Virus record (IMG/VR): IMGVR_UViG_3300021507_000132
Location: 1 to 58,785 of that record
Origin: a virus
Length of the DNA stretch: 58,785 nt
Strand: one strand, 5' to 3'
The notes below the pieces were generated by a model. It was not told the origin of the DNA. It made no database searches and saw only the letters and a list, made by a program, of their open reading frames with translations. Position 1 is the first letter of the stretch; the number at the start of each line of letters is the position of its first letter. Of the stretch, positions 18,091-26,758 are shown piece after piece. The translations under genes and the position numbers were made by a program.

Positions 18091-18372
18091 TTAAAACTCA
18101 GGTTTTTTCTTTCCAGCTTGAACTGCTAGTATATCTGTAATTAGACCTTTCTTACTTCTGCCTCTTACTCTAAATTTATATCCAATTTCTCTCAATTTGT
18201 TATAATCCATTTTTTCTAACATTTCTTTAGTATATACTGTTCTTTTAGCTTCTGGTCTTGCTTTCTCCGGTTTAATCTCTTTAATTCCAAACTGCTTTTT
18301 AATTGCATCTGCCAATTTGTCTGGCAATTTCTCTCCACTTTTAATCTTTAAAGGACCTTTTATTGTTACCAT
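18091..18372 (-). CDS. basic SAP-like small protein
   Basis: 93 aa. The C-terminal half (MLEKMDYNKLREIGYKF then GRSKKGLITDIL) resembles the SAP/Rho-N helix-extended-helix fold, often found in phage head-region proteins that bind DNA. The N-terminus is Lys-rich. Placement suggests a minor head protein. Confidence 0.5.
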   Translation of the reverse strand: MVTIKGPLKIKSGEKLPDKLADAIKKQFGIKEIKPEKARPEAKRTVYTKEMLEKMDYNKLREIGYKFRVRGRSKKGLITDILAVQAGKKKPEF

Positions 18373-18403
18373 AATTTAAATAACCCTTAACTATAAATAT
18401 CAC

Positions 18404-18574
18404 CTACAACCAATCTTGTGCCATTTTTTTAAGCAATCTTCTAAATATTTCTGCTGCTTCTAAAGGTGTTGTTTCAAATTTAGCAATATGTATTGAATCG
18501 CCGTCAGTTTCTATAATTATCTGCCTTGGCAGTTTCTGTTGTTGAGTCTCTATACTGTTAGATTTATTTTCCAT
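18404..18574 (-). CDS. 56-aa small protein
   Basis: Starts MENKSNSIETQQQKLPRQII and ends in an amphipathic helix (AAEIFRRLLKKMAQDWL). Follows the fibre-like gene in the head cluster. No family recognised. Confidence 0.45.
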   Translation of the reverse strand: MENKSNSIETQQQKLPRQIIIETDGDSIHIAKFETTPLEAAEIFRRLLKKMAQDWL

Positions 18575-18588
18575 AATTTACAAAAATT

Positions 18589-19035
18589 TTAAAAAGTAAA
18601 GAAATTTGTTCCGTCAGAATATATCCTTAAAGTACCGTAATTGCTATTTATTGTTGCTGTGCTGCTTCCATCAATGGTTTCTGAACCTTCTGTAGCTACA
18701 GTTATATTATTGGATCCTGCATTTCCGCCTTCATCAGCAATTATATACACTTTGCCTGCAATAGCTCCTGCACTTGGCAGTGTAATTGTAACTGCTGAGC
18801 TAGTTGTATCTACACCAATAATAGAATCAGCAACACTAGCTGTGTAAGCAGAAGATTTGCTGACATGTTTCATTACCAAACCTCCATTAACAGTTAACCG
18901 ACCTGTAACAGTAAATGTATCTGCAGAAGCGTCACCAAAAGACATATTGCCTCTTATCTCTAAAGTATCCTTTACTAAAATGTCTTTTACAGTAAGCTTA
19001 CCAGAGTGAAAACCCCATCTGTATGCTTCTGTCAT
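18589..19035 (-). CDS. head fibre / decoration-like protein
   Basis: 148 aa, almost entirely short beta strands with Gly/Ser/Thr turns (NMSFGDASADTFTVTGRLTVNGGL), ending in a lectin-like strand set (YIIADEGGNAGSNNITV to NFFTF). This is the style of phage fibre and decoration proteins. A late-type promoter lies about 25 nt before its ATG, separating it from the capsid gene. Confidence 0.55.
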   Translation of the reverse strand: MTEAYRWGFHSGKLTVKDILVKDTLEIRGNMSFGDASADTFTVTGRLTVNGGLVMKHVSKSSAYTASVADSIIGVDTTSSAVTITLPSAGAIAGKVYIIADEGGNAGSNNITVATEGSETIDGSSTATINSNYGTLRIYSDGTNFFTF

Positions 19036-19051
19036 ACTATAACATAGTAAT

Positions 19052-19070
19052 AGAAGTATTTATATCAACT
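19052..19070 (-). promoter_or_regulatory. late-type promoter before the fibre-like gene
   Basis: Reads AGTTGATATAAATACTTCT on the minus strand, identical over 19 nt to the tail tube promoter at 11560-11578. The TATA core is about 25 nt from the ATG at 19035. Confidence 0.6.
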
Positions 19071-19111
19071 ATTGAAAATACCAAAAAAATACAAAAAAAT
19101 AAAAAAAGGAA

Positions 19112-20203
19112 TTAGGCGTCTGTCACTTTTATTAAACAGACTGCCTTTGGTTCCAATAGCTTCACTTTGTAAGCCTGATTTGCGTAGAATATGTGCTTGC
19201 TCTTGAGTTTGTGGTATTCATAGTCTACATTAGGCTTCTCTTTCCAAGCAACAACTCCTGCTACTAACTGATCCCAATTGTTTGTTCCTACCATTATACA
19301 ACAGTGTCCAGCTGCACCCCAGGTTTTTGTATTCTGGTTTGTATCTGTTGCTCCTGAACTGTATGCTGGTGTATTGGTTGTTTTTATTATTCTAATACCC
19401 AAGTACCGTCCAATTTCTCCTTTTAAGACCACTTCGTTGCTTCCATATTCACTTGCATTTACAAATTGACTGTCTTTTCTGAATGCTTTGACCTGTGCTG
19501 GTGAAACAAATAGCAATCTAGGCACATAGTTGTTGGATTCCAATTTTTCCATTGCGTCTGCTATTAAATCAGTTGTTAGCACGTCTCCAGTGGATAAACC
19601 ACTAGGATCAGAAACTCCAGAACCTCCAAATACTCTATTAGTTACAGATGTGTCTTGGAGTTCTGTAGCTATTGCTACGTCCAAATCTCTTGCCAAATCC
19701 TGAGTTATTACATGTCTTGCGTGTGCCAATAAATCCACCATTGAAGTCATAGCAAGTTCTTTTGAAATAGCTACTCCGCCTTTTTTGAAATCAGAAGCGG
19801 ATAATGTTACTGGTACAGTGCTTATATTGTCCATTTCTGTTAAAGTTCTGTCAGAACCTTCACTAGTTGAATAGTTTAGAGATAAATGACTTGTTGCTCT
19901 TGGCACCATAACTTCGTGTGCTCCTGTATTGACCATGTATTCGTTGTGCATGACTGCTTGGTCAAATCTTCTCAAGTCCTCTGCATATTTGATAATCTCC
20001 TTGAACCACAATATTCCCTGAATACCTTTTGTGGAAGGTGTGCTTGTCGCCATGCCAGTTGTTGAAGTTGTTGTATCTGCCAATTTGTATATTTTTCTCT
20101 GTACGTTTCCTTCTGCATCTACTTGACTTCTTTTCAAAAAGAAGTCGCTTAGTGTCTTCTTAGTAAAAGAAGACTGAACCAACCTATATGTTTGTGCGTC
20201 CAT
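19112..20203 (-). CDS. major capsid protein (HK97 fold)
   Basis: 363 aa from the ATG at 20203, chosen because AGGTGA stands 7 nt upstream and an upstream GTG would lie within that site. The outline is that of a HK97-type capsid protein: N-terminal arm, AHEVMVPRAT, the long spine region with AISKELAMTSMVDLLAHA, an A-domain PRLLFVSPAQVKAFRKD, and the end VDYEYHKLKSKHIFYANQAYKVKLLEPKAVCLI broken across strands. It follows the protease-scaffold gene, the standard order. No separate delta domain is visible; the scaffold is fused to the protease. Confidence 0.85.
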   Translation of the reverse strand: MDAQTYRLVQSSFTKKTLSDFFLKRSQVDAEGNVQRKIYKLADTTTSTTGMATSTPSTKGIQGILWFKEIIKYAEDLRRFDQAVMHNEYMVNTGAHEVMVPRATSHLSLNYSTSEGSDRTLTEMDNISTVPVTLSASDFKKGGVAISKELAMTSMVDLLAHARHVITQDLARDLDVAIATELQDTSVTNRVFGGSGVSDPSGLSTGDVLTTDLIADAMEKLESNNYVPRLLFVSPAQVKAFRKDSQFVNASEYGSNEVVLKGEIGRYLGIRIIKTTNTPAYSSGATDTNQNTKTWGAAGHCCIMVGTNNWDQLVAGVVAWKEKPNVDYEYHKLKSKHIFYANQAYKVKLLEPKAVCLIKVTDA

Positions 20204-20208
20204 TTTTA

Positions 20209-21417
20209 TCACCTTTCAGATAGAGTAGCTTGCTGTTCAAGCAAGAATTTTGCCAATTCAGCATCCAATTCTTCAAATTGGACTTCTGATAGTTTTTGAG
20301 TTTCTCCTGCTTGAGGAACAGTTTTCCTATTTTCTTGCAAAGATTTTTTGGTTTCTTCCTGTTCCTTCTCTTTCTGTTTTGCTTTCCACTCTTTTGCAGC
20401 TTTTTTCATTAATTCTGCTACACTTCCTTCGCCTTTGTGTTCTTTTATGTATTCTTTGACGAAGTCTGTGTATTCAGAATTAACTTCTCTCAAAGCCTCA
20501 ATAATGTCTTCTGGAAAGTCCTCACCCAATTTTTGTCTGTTTTCTTCTTCCATTTTTGGATATTCTGGGTATTTCTCTTTAGGATATTTCTCTTTCTTTT
20601 TCTTTGCTAATTCTTCGGGTGCAGGGTAATCTTCTTTCTTTTCTTCTGGATATTTGTCTTTCTTTTTCTTTAGTTCTTCTTTAATTGCTTTGTTTTCTTC
20701 TAGAACTCTCTTAAGCATTTCTTTTATTTCTGATAATTCCTGTGTAGATTCCTGAGAAGATTCTTGTTTAGGCTCTTCCTTGCTTGCTTCTTCAGTCTTT
20801 GTTTCTTCCTTGACGTCGTTCCCTTCTTTTTTCTCTTCGTCTTGCATATTCAAAATTCTCCCATTTTGCGGATACCAACGGCAAAGATTGCCGTCAGAAT
20901 CCACAAAACAGAAGCGTGCCATTGCAGGATCAACAACCTGCTCTATAAGAACTTCTTTCTCTGGTTGAGCGGAGAGAAAGAATTTTTGATTTATATAATT
21001 TGTCCTAACCTCTTTACCGTCTTTATTCAAATAAGTTGTTTTAACAGCAGGCTCAAATACCACATTAAAGTTAAGGAATCTCATTTCTCTCATTTCTCCA
21101 TTTTCTTCCCTTCCTTCTAATTCTGGAGATATTCCAAATTTAGCACCTGCTTCTAATTTATTAACCAAAACTGGATCGTAAATATAAATGTCTCCTTTTA
21201 AGCTATCGCCTTCTATATGAGGGTTTTTAACTTCGCCAACCCATGTAGCAGCTTCATATGGACGGTGATCTAAGAATATAGATAAGGTTTTTCTATCCCA
21301 TACTGTCTTGTCATAAGCATCTTTAATTACATCTACAGTATAATCTATACCATTAGCTTTTCCAGCAGACATTAAAGGCCAGTTTTTTCTGACAAAAGCA
21401 ATTTTTGCCTTTCCCAT
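20209..21417 (-). CDS. prohead protease fused to scaffold
   Basis: 402 aa. The N-terminal ~150 residues look like a herpes/S78-type head maturation protease: the His motif FLDHRP at about 48, the Ser in GAKFGISPELEG at about 93-104, and a closing FNVVFEPAVKTTYLN strand pair. Residues 190-400 are a very charged, disordered and coiled part (runs of E/K/P such as KKKKEKYPKEKYPEYP), typical of scaffolding. It processes the capsid shell and is removed from it. Coupled to the capsid gene by its stop codon inside the capsid ribosome binding site. Confidence 0.7.
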   Translation of the reverse strand: MGKAKIAFVRKNWPLMSAGKANGIDYTVDVIKDAYDKTVWDRKTLSIFLDHRPYEAATWVGEVKNPHIEGDSLKGDIYIYDPVLVNKLEAGAKFGISPELEGREENGEMREMRFLNFNVVFEPAVKTTYLNKDGKEVRTNYINQKFFLSAQPEKEVLIEQVVDPAMARFCFVDSDGNLCRWYPQNGRILNMQDEEKKEGNDVKEETKTEEASKEEPKQESSQESTQELSEIKEMLKRVLEENKAIKEELKKKKDKYPEEKKEDYPAPEELAKKKKEKYPKEKYPEYPKMEEENRQKLGEDFPEDIIEALREVNSEYTDFVKEYIKEHKGEGSVAELMKKAAKEWKAKQKEKEQEETKKSLQENRKTVPQAGETQKLSEVQFEELDAELAKFLLEQQATLSER

Positions 21418-21435
21418 AGATTTAAAAGATTAACA

Positions 21436-21453
21436 AGAGTATTTATTTTAAAG
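21436..21453 (-). promoter_or_regulatory. late-type promoter before protease-scaffold
   Basis: Minus-strand CTTTAAAATAAATACTCT. The AAATAAATACTCT part matches the late element and lies about 25 nt before the ATG at 21417. The upstream half is more diverged. Confidence 0.4.
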
Positions 21454-21487
21454 TAATAAACAGATGACAGAAATGACAGAATTGACG

Positions 21488-24097
21488 CTAATCTATCTTA
21501 ATTTTTTTAGGTTTCTCTCCTGGTTTGCACCATATCAACCACTTTTGTTTCTTCTGTTTTAACTCTGCTATTACTTCATTCAAATTGTGAGATTCTGCGT
21601 AAGGTGTCTGGTCTACTGGAAAATCTATAAGCCATTTTCTTGTGCCTGCAACAGGAGCATAAGTGATTAAAACTCTTCCTTTCATTTTGTTACCGTACAA
21701 GAAGTATTCGCGGCTGTGCTCTCTAACACAACCTAATTCGTAAGTGCCCCAGTCCAATGCAAAGAATTTAGCCCACTTGTTCGTTGTGCTTCCAACACCT
21801 TTTGGCGGAGATAAATAAGGTTTGTCTCGACCAACTAAGAGCCAGCTTCGTGGCTGACATTGTTTGGGAGCCACTTCTAATTTCTCAAACTTAGTTTCTC
21901 CTTTGTATTGTGCCATATATATCAATTTAGAACCTTCTTTTACCGGAATATCTTTAGCAGAACCTTCAAATACTGTAAATCCGTGTAATGTTCCATTATT
22001 GCTCAATCTTAAATCTCCGTGAACAGAGTGCTTGCCTTGTACCAATAAACCTCTAAGATCCAGAGTCTTTGCTTCTTGTTCAGACAAACCTCTGAAATGA
22101 AGCTGATATACCCATTCTCCTTTTCCAGACTTAGGATATAAATTATGCCAATTTTCTTCAAAAAACTTCTGAGCAGCTTCACTTCTCGTTCCGCCTTCAG
22201 AATCTTCTGTATCGTCAATACTTTCTTTAGGCAATTTGCTATTTCTCTTAACAACAACTTCTTGTTCTTCTACAACTTTAGAGCCAATAGAACACACTAA
22301 ATTATCCAATTCAGACAATGGCGTGGTTTCTTTTTTCTCTGTTATGTGCCTTATTTTTGGTTTGTGTATAGAGTAATAAATGCCTTTTGGAGTTTCATGT
22401 CTCCAAATATCCTCTATTTCTACACTGATAATATCTCCCGGTTTAAATGTTTCAGTAGTATTAAATGTATTTTTCAAATCCAGAACTTTTCTGCCGTTGA
22501 ATTCTGTTAGTCTGTCTGGATTTATTTTCTTGGCTTGCTCTTCTGTTACATACACACCTATTTTATAATTGTATGTTCCTTCTTTTGAAGTCTTGTTTTG
22601 CTGCAAAACAACGCAGTCAATATCATATAGTTTGTGATATTTCAACCAAGCACGAGATTTTTCGTCAAAGGTATAAGGAGCATTGGCTTCTTTTATAACT
22701 GCTCCTTCACTGCTTGGCAATGCTGTTGCCCATTTTACAGCTTTTTCAAGTTCTGCTTTTCCCTTAACTAGTTTGTAAGGAGTATCTGTGATTCTATTAG
22801 TTAGTTTAAGTTTTTTCAAGTATTCTTTCCTGTCTTTTAGTGGCAAATTTCTTAAATCATTGCCATCATAGTAAATAATATCCCAGATATGCAGCTTTAT
22901 GTTAGAATCGTCCACCTGCTTTCCAGATTCTACAGCTCCTATAAATTTCATTAATGGACGCCTTCCCAAAGCTTTTCCTTCTTTATCGTATGGCACTAAT
23001 TCTCCATCTACGTAAAAATCCTTGTCGCTTAGTTTTTTAATGTCCTCCACAAGAGTCTTGAACGCCGAAGTAATGTCTTTTTTCTGCTCTGAATATATCT
23101 TTACTGCCTCGCCTTTTTTGACAATAGAAGCATGAAAGCCGTTGAATTTCTTTTCAACGTAATATTCTGTGTCTTCTTTTGCCTTATTCAGCAAATCCTC
23201 AACTGAATTGTATGCAGAACCAAAAGGCTTTTGAGGCAAATAAGGCACTGGAATTTCCGATAAGTCTAACTCTTTCATTTCTATTTTCTTAAATGGATTT
23301 CTCAATTCCAATTTCAAATCATATAAAGGTATAAAAGAATCTGCAGGTCCAGTAGGCTCAAAAAACACATGAACATCCTTATCAATTCCTAACTTATCTA
23401 ATTTCTTTCTGAACAAAGTATAAATGGCTCTTTTTATGAAATCCAAACCATCTAATCTTATCAAAATATCTACATCATGTCCTTCTCCTTTTTCAACAGT
23501 AGATCCAACAAGACTTATAAAATCTTTGACAATTATTTTGTCTTCAAGGTTTGATAAAAGTTTACCCAAAACTTTATCTTTATGCTCCTCAATGCATTCG
23601 TCAATGATAAAGTCTTTTTTCGTCAAATTCTTGATATCTGAGCCTTTTACTATTGTAGCGTGCGAACACGAAGTATTAGTAAAATAATCGCTAATTTTAT
23701 TAAGTAATTCGTCTGTATTGGATACAACAGCCTGATCTAGCAGTTTTGAATTCTGATAAAACAAAACTAAGATTTTAGTATTGTTCTTTGCCAGTTCTAC
23801 TTTAAATTGTTGTAAATCTTTAATATATTTTTCGAGTTCTTCTTTGGATTTTGCTTGTAAGTCTTTTAATTGAGCTTCAACTTGCTTCAATTTCTTTGAC
23901 TTACTGTGTAGTTTTTGTTCTTGCAATTCATATTTTTTCTGTAATTTAGAATATTCGCGTTGTAAATTTTTTAATTCTAACTCAACTAATCGAGAATTGG
24001 ACTCCAGTTCTTTCAGTTGTTCACGCTTTTGAATTATGGTTTCCTGAAGTTCTCGTTTCTTTTTTTGATATTCCTGAGCTATTAGCTCTACGTTCAT
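21488..24097 (-). CDS. coiled coil - nucleotidyltransferase - ATP ligase - LigD-type phosphoesterase fusion
   Basis: 869 aa. Residues 1-105: long coiled coil. 135-265: pol-beta-type nucleotidyltransferase, with GST at 198-200 and DVD at 208-210, a GS-x-D-x-D pattern. 285-590: ATP-dependent ligase, with nucleotidyl lysine K317 in KFNG, DGELVPYD, EGAVIKE at 464 and WLKYHK at 484. 655-815: LigD 3'-phosphoesterase-like, with H667, H693-G-D695-L-R697 and H794-x3-Y798, the equivalents of the known catalytic set. Together these are end-processing, nucleotide-adding and sealing activities in one chain, resembling bacterial LigD without its primase domain. It sits between the protease and fibre genes, so it may be packaged or act on genome ends (inference). 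Confidence 0.8.
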   Translation of the reverse strand: MNVELIAQEYQKKKRELQETIIQKREQLKELESNSRLVELELKNLQREYSKLQKKYELQEQKLHSKSKKLKQVEAQLKDLQAKSKEELEKYIKDLQQFKVELAKNNTKILVLFYQNSKLLDQAVVSNTDELLNKISDYFTNTSCSHATIVKGSDIKNLTKKDFIIDECIEEHKDKVLGKLLSNLEDKIIVKDFISLVGSTVEKGEGHDVDILIRLDGLDFIKRAIYTLFRKKLDKLGIDKDVHVFFEPTGPADSFIPLYDLKLELRNPFKKIEMKELDLSEIPVPYLPQKPFGSAYNSVEDLLNKAKEDTEYYVEKKFNGFHASIVKKGEAVKIYSEQKKDITSAFKTLVEDIKKLSDKDFYVDGELVPYDKEGKALGRRPLMKFIGAVESGKQVDDSNIKLHIWDIIYYDGNDLRNLPLKDRKEYLKKLKLTNRITDTPYKLVKGKAELEKAVKWATALPSSEGAVIKEANAPYTFDEKSRAWLKYHKLYDIDCVVLQQNKTSKEGTYNYKIGVYVTEEQAKKINPDRLTEFNGRKVLDLKNTFNTTETFKPGDIISVEIEDIWRHETPKGIYYSIHKPKIRHITEKKETTPLSELDNLVCSIGSKVVEEQEVVVKRNSKLPKESIDDTEDSEGGTRSEAAQKFFEENWHNLYPKSGKGEWVYQLHFRGLSEQEAKTLDLRGLLVQGKHSVHGDLRLSNNGTLHGFTVFEGSAKDIPVKEGSKLIYMAQYKGETKFEKLEVAPKQCQPRSWLLVGRDKPYLSPPKGVGSTTNKWAKFFALDWGTYELGCVREHSREYFLYGNKMKGRVLITYAPVAGTRKWLIDFPVDQTPYAESHNLNEVIAELKQKKQKWLIWCKPGEKPKKIKID

Positions 24098-24911
24098 AAT
24101 TAAATAATTCTTCCAATGTATTTATATCAGCCAAACTTAGCAAAATCTTGTCACGTATTTCGTTTTGCTTTTCAATGTCAGACACTAATCGTTGAGCCAA
24201 ATCGTTCGCAAGCTTTTTTATTTGTTCATCAGAAAGTTTGGTTATTACAGCATTTAATTTTTTCAGCAAAGTTTCTAAATATTCCAAAATTTTTTCTTTG
24301 TCTCTCACAGTCAAAGGTTGTCGCGGTACAATACCACCAGTAATATGCTTAAGTTCATAACCAGTAGTATTAGCCTTTTGATGCTCATTTAATTTTTCAT
24401 CCCAGACTGCATCTGCAACATCTGCGGGAGTAGTGCCCTCCCACGAGCCACTACCATGTTTGCTCTCCAAAGATGTTTTATCGATAGAACCCGCTATCTC
24501 ATCATTTGGTAGCTTGCTCTGGATTTCATCTGTGTCTGCCTCAATTGCATCTATCTGCGCTTCCGTCTCGTCGGTTAAAACTACCTTCTCACCATCCAGA
24601 GTCGCTTTTATGTCTGTCCCAACGAAGTCCATCTTATCTGTCTGTGCTTTTATGTCGTCCGGGTAACCACCCAATATTATCTTACCTTGTTGTTCCTCTA
24701 TGCCATTGGTCATAATCCACAAGTATTCTGTTTTTGTTGTGACTGATTGCGAGAACAGATATTTAAATCGCCCGGTTGTGCCTATTTCGGAACATGTGGC
24801 AGCATCCACAACTTTTGTATCATCAGACAATCTGTAAATGGTAATGGTTACAGTATCGCCGGTTGTGAAATTGCCTAAAATATACGTAGATTCTGTTTTA
24901 AGGTATCTCAT
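24021..24911 (-). CDS. virion-module protein with ADVADAVWDE motif
   Basis: 296 aa. The N-terminal 85 residues form a beta domain (GNFTTGDTVTITIYRLSD). The middle carries GSGSWEGTTPADVADAVWDE, a phrase common in structural proteins of prokaryotic viruses. The C-terminal half is coiled coil. The 3' end overlaps the ligase fusion gene by 77 nt in another frame. Likely a fibre or tail-associated protein; function not proven. Confidence 0.5.
   Translation of the reverse strand: MRYLKTESTYILGNFTTGDTVTITIYRLSDDTKVVDAATCSEIGTTGRFKYLFSQSVTTKTEYLWIMTNGIEEQQGKIILGGYPDDIKAQTDKMDFVGTDIKATLDGEKVVLTDETEAQIDAIEADTDEIQSKLPNDEIAGSIDKTSLESKHGSGSWEGTTPADVADAVWDEKLNEHQKANTTGYELKHITGGIVPRQPLTVRDKEKILEYLETLLKKLNAVITKLSDEQIKKLANDLAQRLVSDIEKQNEIRDKILLSLADINTLEELFNYERRANSSGISKKETRTSGNHNSKA
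24115..24130 (-). promoter_or_regulatory. late-type promoter before the ligase fusion
   Basis: Minus-strand CTGATATAAATACATT, about 25 nt before the ATG at 24097, within the 3' part of the upstream gene. It matches the late consensus except at the ends. Confidence 0.5.
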
Positions 24912-26479
24912 GGTAACATCACCTCCTGGTCAACACAGACATTTGAATGAATTAACCTTATTAGCCAATCTATTTTCTTGTTCACGGTGAACTTCTTTCT
25001 ATATGTCTGATAACTAGGTTTGCTGATTTCTATGGTGTGCGGAGTATAATATGTTTCAGTTCTCTTCGGAGAAGCATTGTTGTCATAATGAACATAGATT
25101 TCTTTTAAGGTTTGCTCTGGCAATGTCCCATTTGTATCGGTAGTTGCATTCACAACTAATGCACCTGTTTTATCCCATATTTTAACTGTTGCTCCCTCAA
25201 TACCATTTCCGTCTTTATCAATAACTTTAAGATTGAAATGAAAATATTTATATACTCTATCATTTGTATCTGCCCAGTAGAATGTAATATTGTCATTTTG
25301 GATTATACAATCATATAAGTTAACCAAACTGTTATAATAAACTATTAGTTGTTGAGTATCTGAAAATTCAACATTTGAAATATTAGCATCTTTACCACTA
25401 AGAATTCCTTCACAATCTTTGGCTAATGTTAATCCATTTATATCTAAATTCTCAGAATACTGATATAATTTACTACTAACCGAATAATGCGTTCTGTGTA
25501 ATTTACTACCACTTGCAGTTGCTACAAAATAAAACAAACTATTTCCGTTTAAAACACTATCTCTGATGTCTATCAATCCTGGATTGCCGAATGCAGGGTC
25601 ACCGAAAGAACCATTATGATGGTAGTATACAGAAGCATAGAATTTAAAACTGCCTTTGATATAATTATAAGGTTCTCTACGAAAAGTTGTGTGATAAATT
25701 GAACCGCCGTTTATTCCAAATCCATCCGCATCTAATTCTCCAAATTGGATTGTCCCACCAGAATCTATAAAAAAGGTGTTGTAATAAGAACCACCATCAT
25801 AATGTCCTAATTGTAATTGTTCTCCGTCTTTTATTGTCAAAGTTCCGCCATTCTTTGCTCTAATATGTGCTTTAATCAGATATGCTTTTTCCCCTAATTT
25901 GTCTACTACACCCCAACCTCCACTATCAGAAGCATCTTTTAAATCCGAAAGACGCACAGAAGTATCAAAATCTATTGTCCAATCCTTTACTTTCACCGTT
26001 TGGTTGCTTTGGGCTCCTCCCTCTGTTAAATTAGTAAGTGCTGTAATCCTGCATCTCACCCAGACACATCTGCCATAAGTTGACCCTGTTAAATCATTTT
26101 TAGGTCTCATTGATGGTGGAACTGGAAATGTTACCCAATTTTCACCTGCATTCTGAAAAGCATTCGTATTATCCACAAGACCTGGAATAGCAACCCATGC
26201 ACTTCCATTCCAATACTCCCAAGCAACTGTTATAGAATCGGCTACCAAGGGAGTCCCAACAAAAAATTTTATATCGTGAAAACTTTGTTGTGGTTTTTTA
26301 TTTTTGTTTCCATAAGAATATCCCCAGCCGAAATATAAAGCATCACCAACTGTTGCATCATCATCAAAATAATCAAAGTCTGTTTGGTCGCAATAATTAG
26401 TTGTTATCCACTCTGAAGCACTTTCATCCCAATAAATTATGTTGCTTAACTCCTTTTCGTGGTCAAAAGTTATTGCCAT
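24908..26479 (-). CDS. beta-helix fibre-like virion protein
   Basis: 523 aa. The N-terminal ~170 residues are a beta-sandwich (WEYWNGSAWVAIPGLVDNT). The centre (LTIKDGEQLQLGHYDGG to GGSIYHTTFRREP) is parallel beta-helix-like. The C-terminal 110 residues are a carboxypeptidase-regulatory-like Ig fold (VIDKDGNGIEGATVKIWDK). A surface fibre or host-binding protein is likely. Its last codons overlap the ATG of the next gene. Confidence 0.6.
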   Translation of the reverse strand: MAITFDHEKELSNIIYWDESASEWITTNYCDQTDFDYFDDDATVGDALYFGWGYSYGNKNKKPQQSFHDIKFFVGTPLVADSITVAWEYWNGSAWVAIPGLVDNTNAFQNAGENWVTFPVPPSMRPKNDLTGSTYGRCVWVRCRITALTNLTEGGAQSNQTVKVKDWTIDFDTSVRLSDLKDASDSGGWGVVDKLGEKAYLIKAHIRAKNGGTLTIKDGEQLQLGHYDGGSYYNTFFIDSGGTIQFGELDADGFGINGGSIYHTTFRREPYNYIKGSFKFYASVYYHHNGSFGDPAFGNPGLIDIRDSVLNGNSLFYFVATASGSKLHRTHYSVSSKLYQYSENLDINGLTLAKDCEGILSGKDANISNVEFSDTQQLIVYYNSLVNLYDCIIQNDNITFYWADTNDRVYKYFHFNLKVIDKDGNGIEGATVKIWDKTGALVVNATTDTNGTLPEQTLKEIYVHYDNNASPKRTETYYTPHTIEISKPSYQTYRKKFTVNKKIDWLIRLIHSNVCVDQEVMLP

Positions 26480-26480
26480 A

Positions 26481-26741
26481 TTATAAACCTTTTAACATCT
26501 TGAGAAAGTCCTGTTTCTCTTTTAATCTTTTTTTCAATTCTTCTCTATCTATCATTTCTAATTGTGAATTCCAGTAATCCAATGTTTCTTGGTCTGGTTT
26601 TGTCTTTGGTTTGGGAGTATTATCCAGTTGTGCCTTTAGTTCCGAGATTTGCTTCTCAAGTTTATCTAGGTGTATTTCGCTCTCAATTATTTCTATTTTT
26701 TTGATTATGTTCGGGTTATTGGTTTTTTTGTATTCTGTCAT
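26481..26741 (-). CDS. small coiled-coil protein
   Basis: 86 aa, almost wholly helical: HLDKLEKQISELKAQLDNT then a second coiled coil (EELKKRLKEKQDFLKML). It precedes the fibre-like gene by 1 nt. Possibly a chaperone or trimerisation helper for it; function unknown. Confidence 0.5.
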   Translation of the reverse strand: MTEYKKTNNPNIIKKIEIIESEIHLDKLEKQISELKAQLDNTPKPKTKPDQETLDYWNSQLEMIDREELKKRLKEKQDFLKMLKGL

Positions 26742-26758
26742 AATCTATTATTTGCTTT

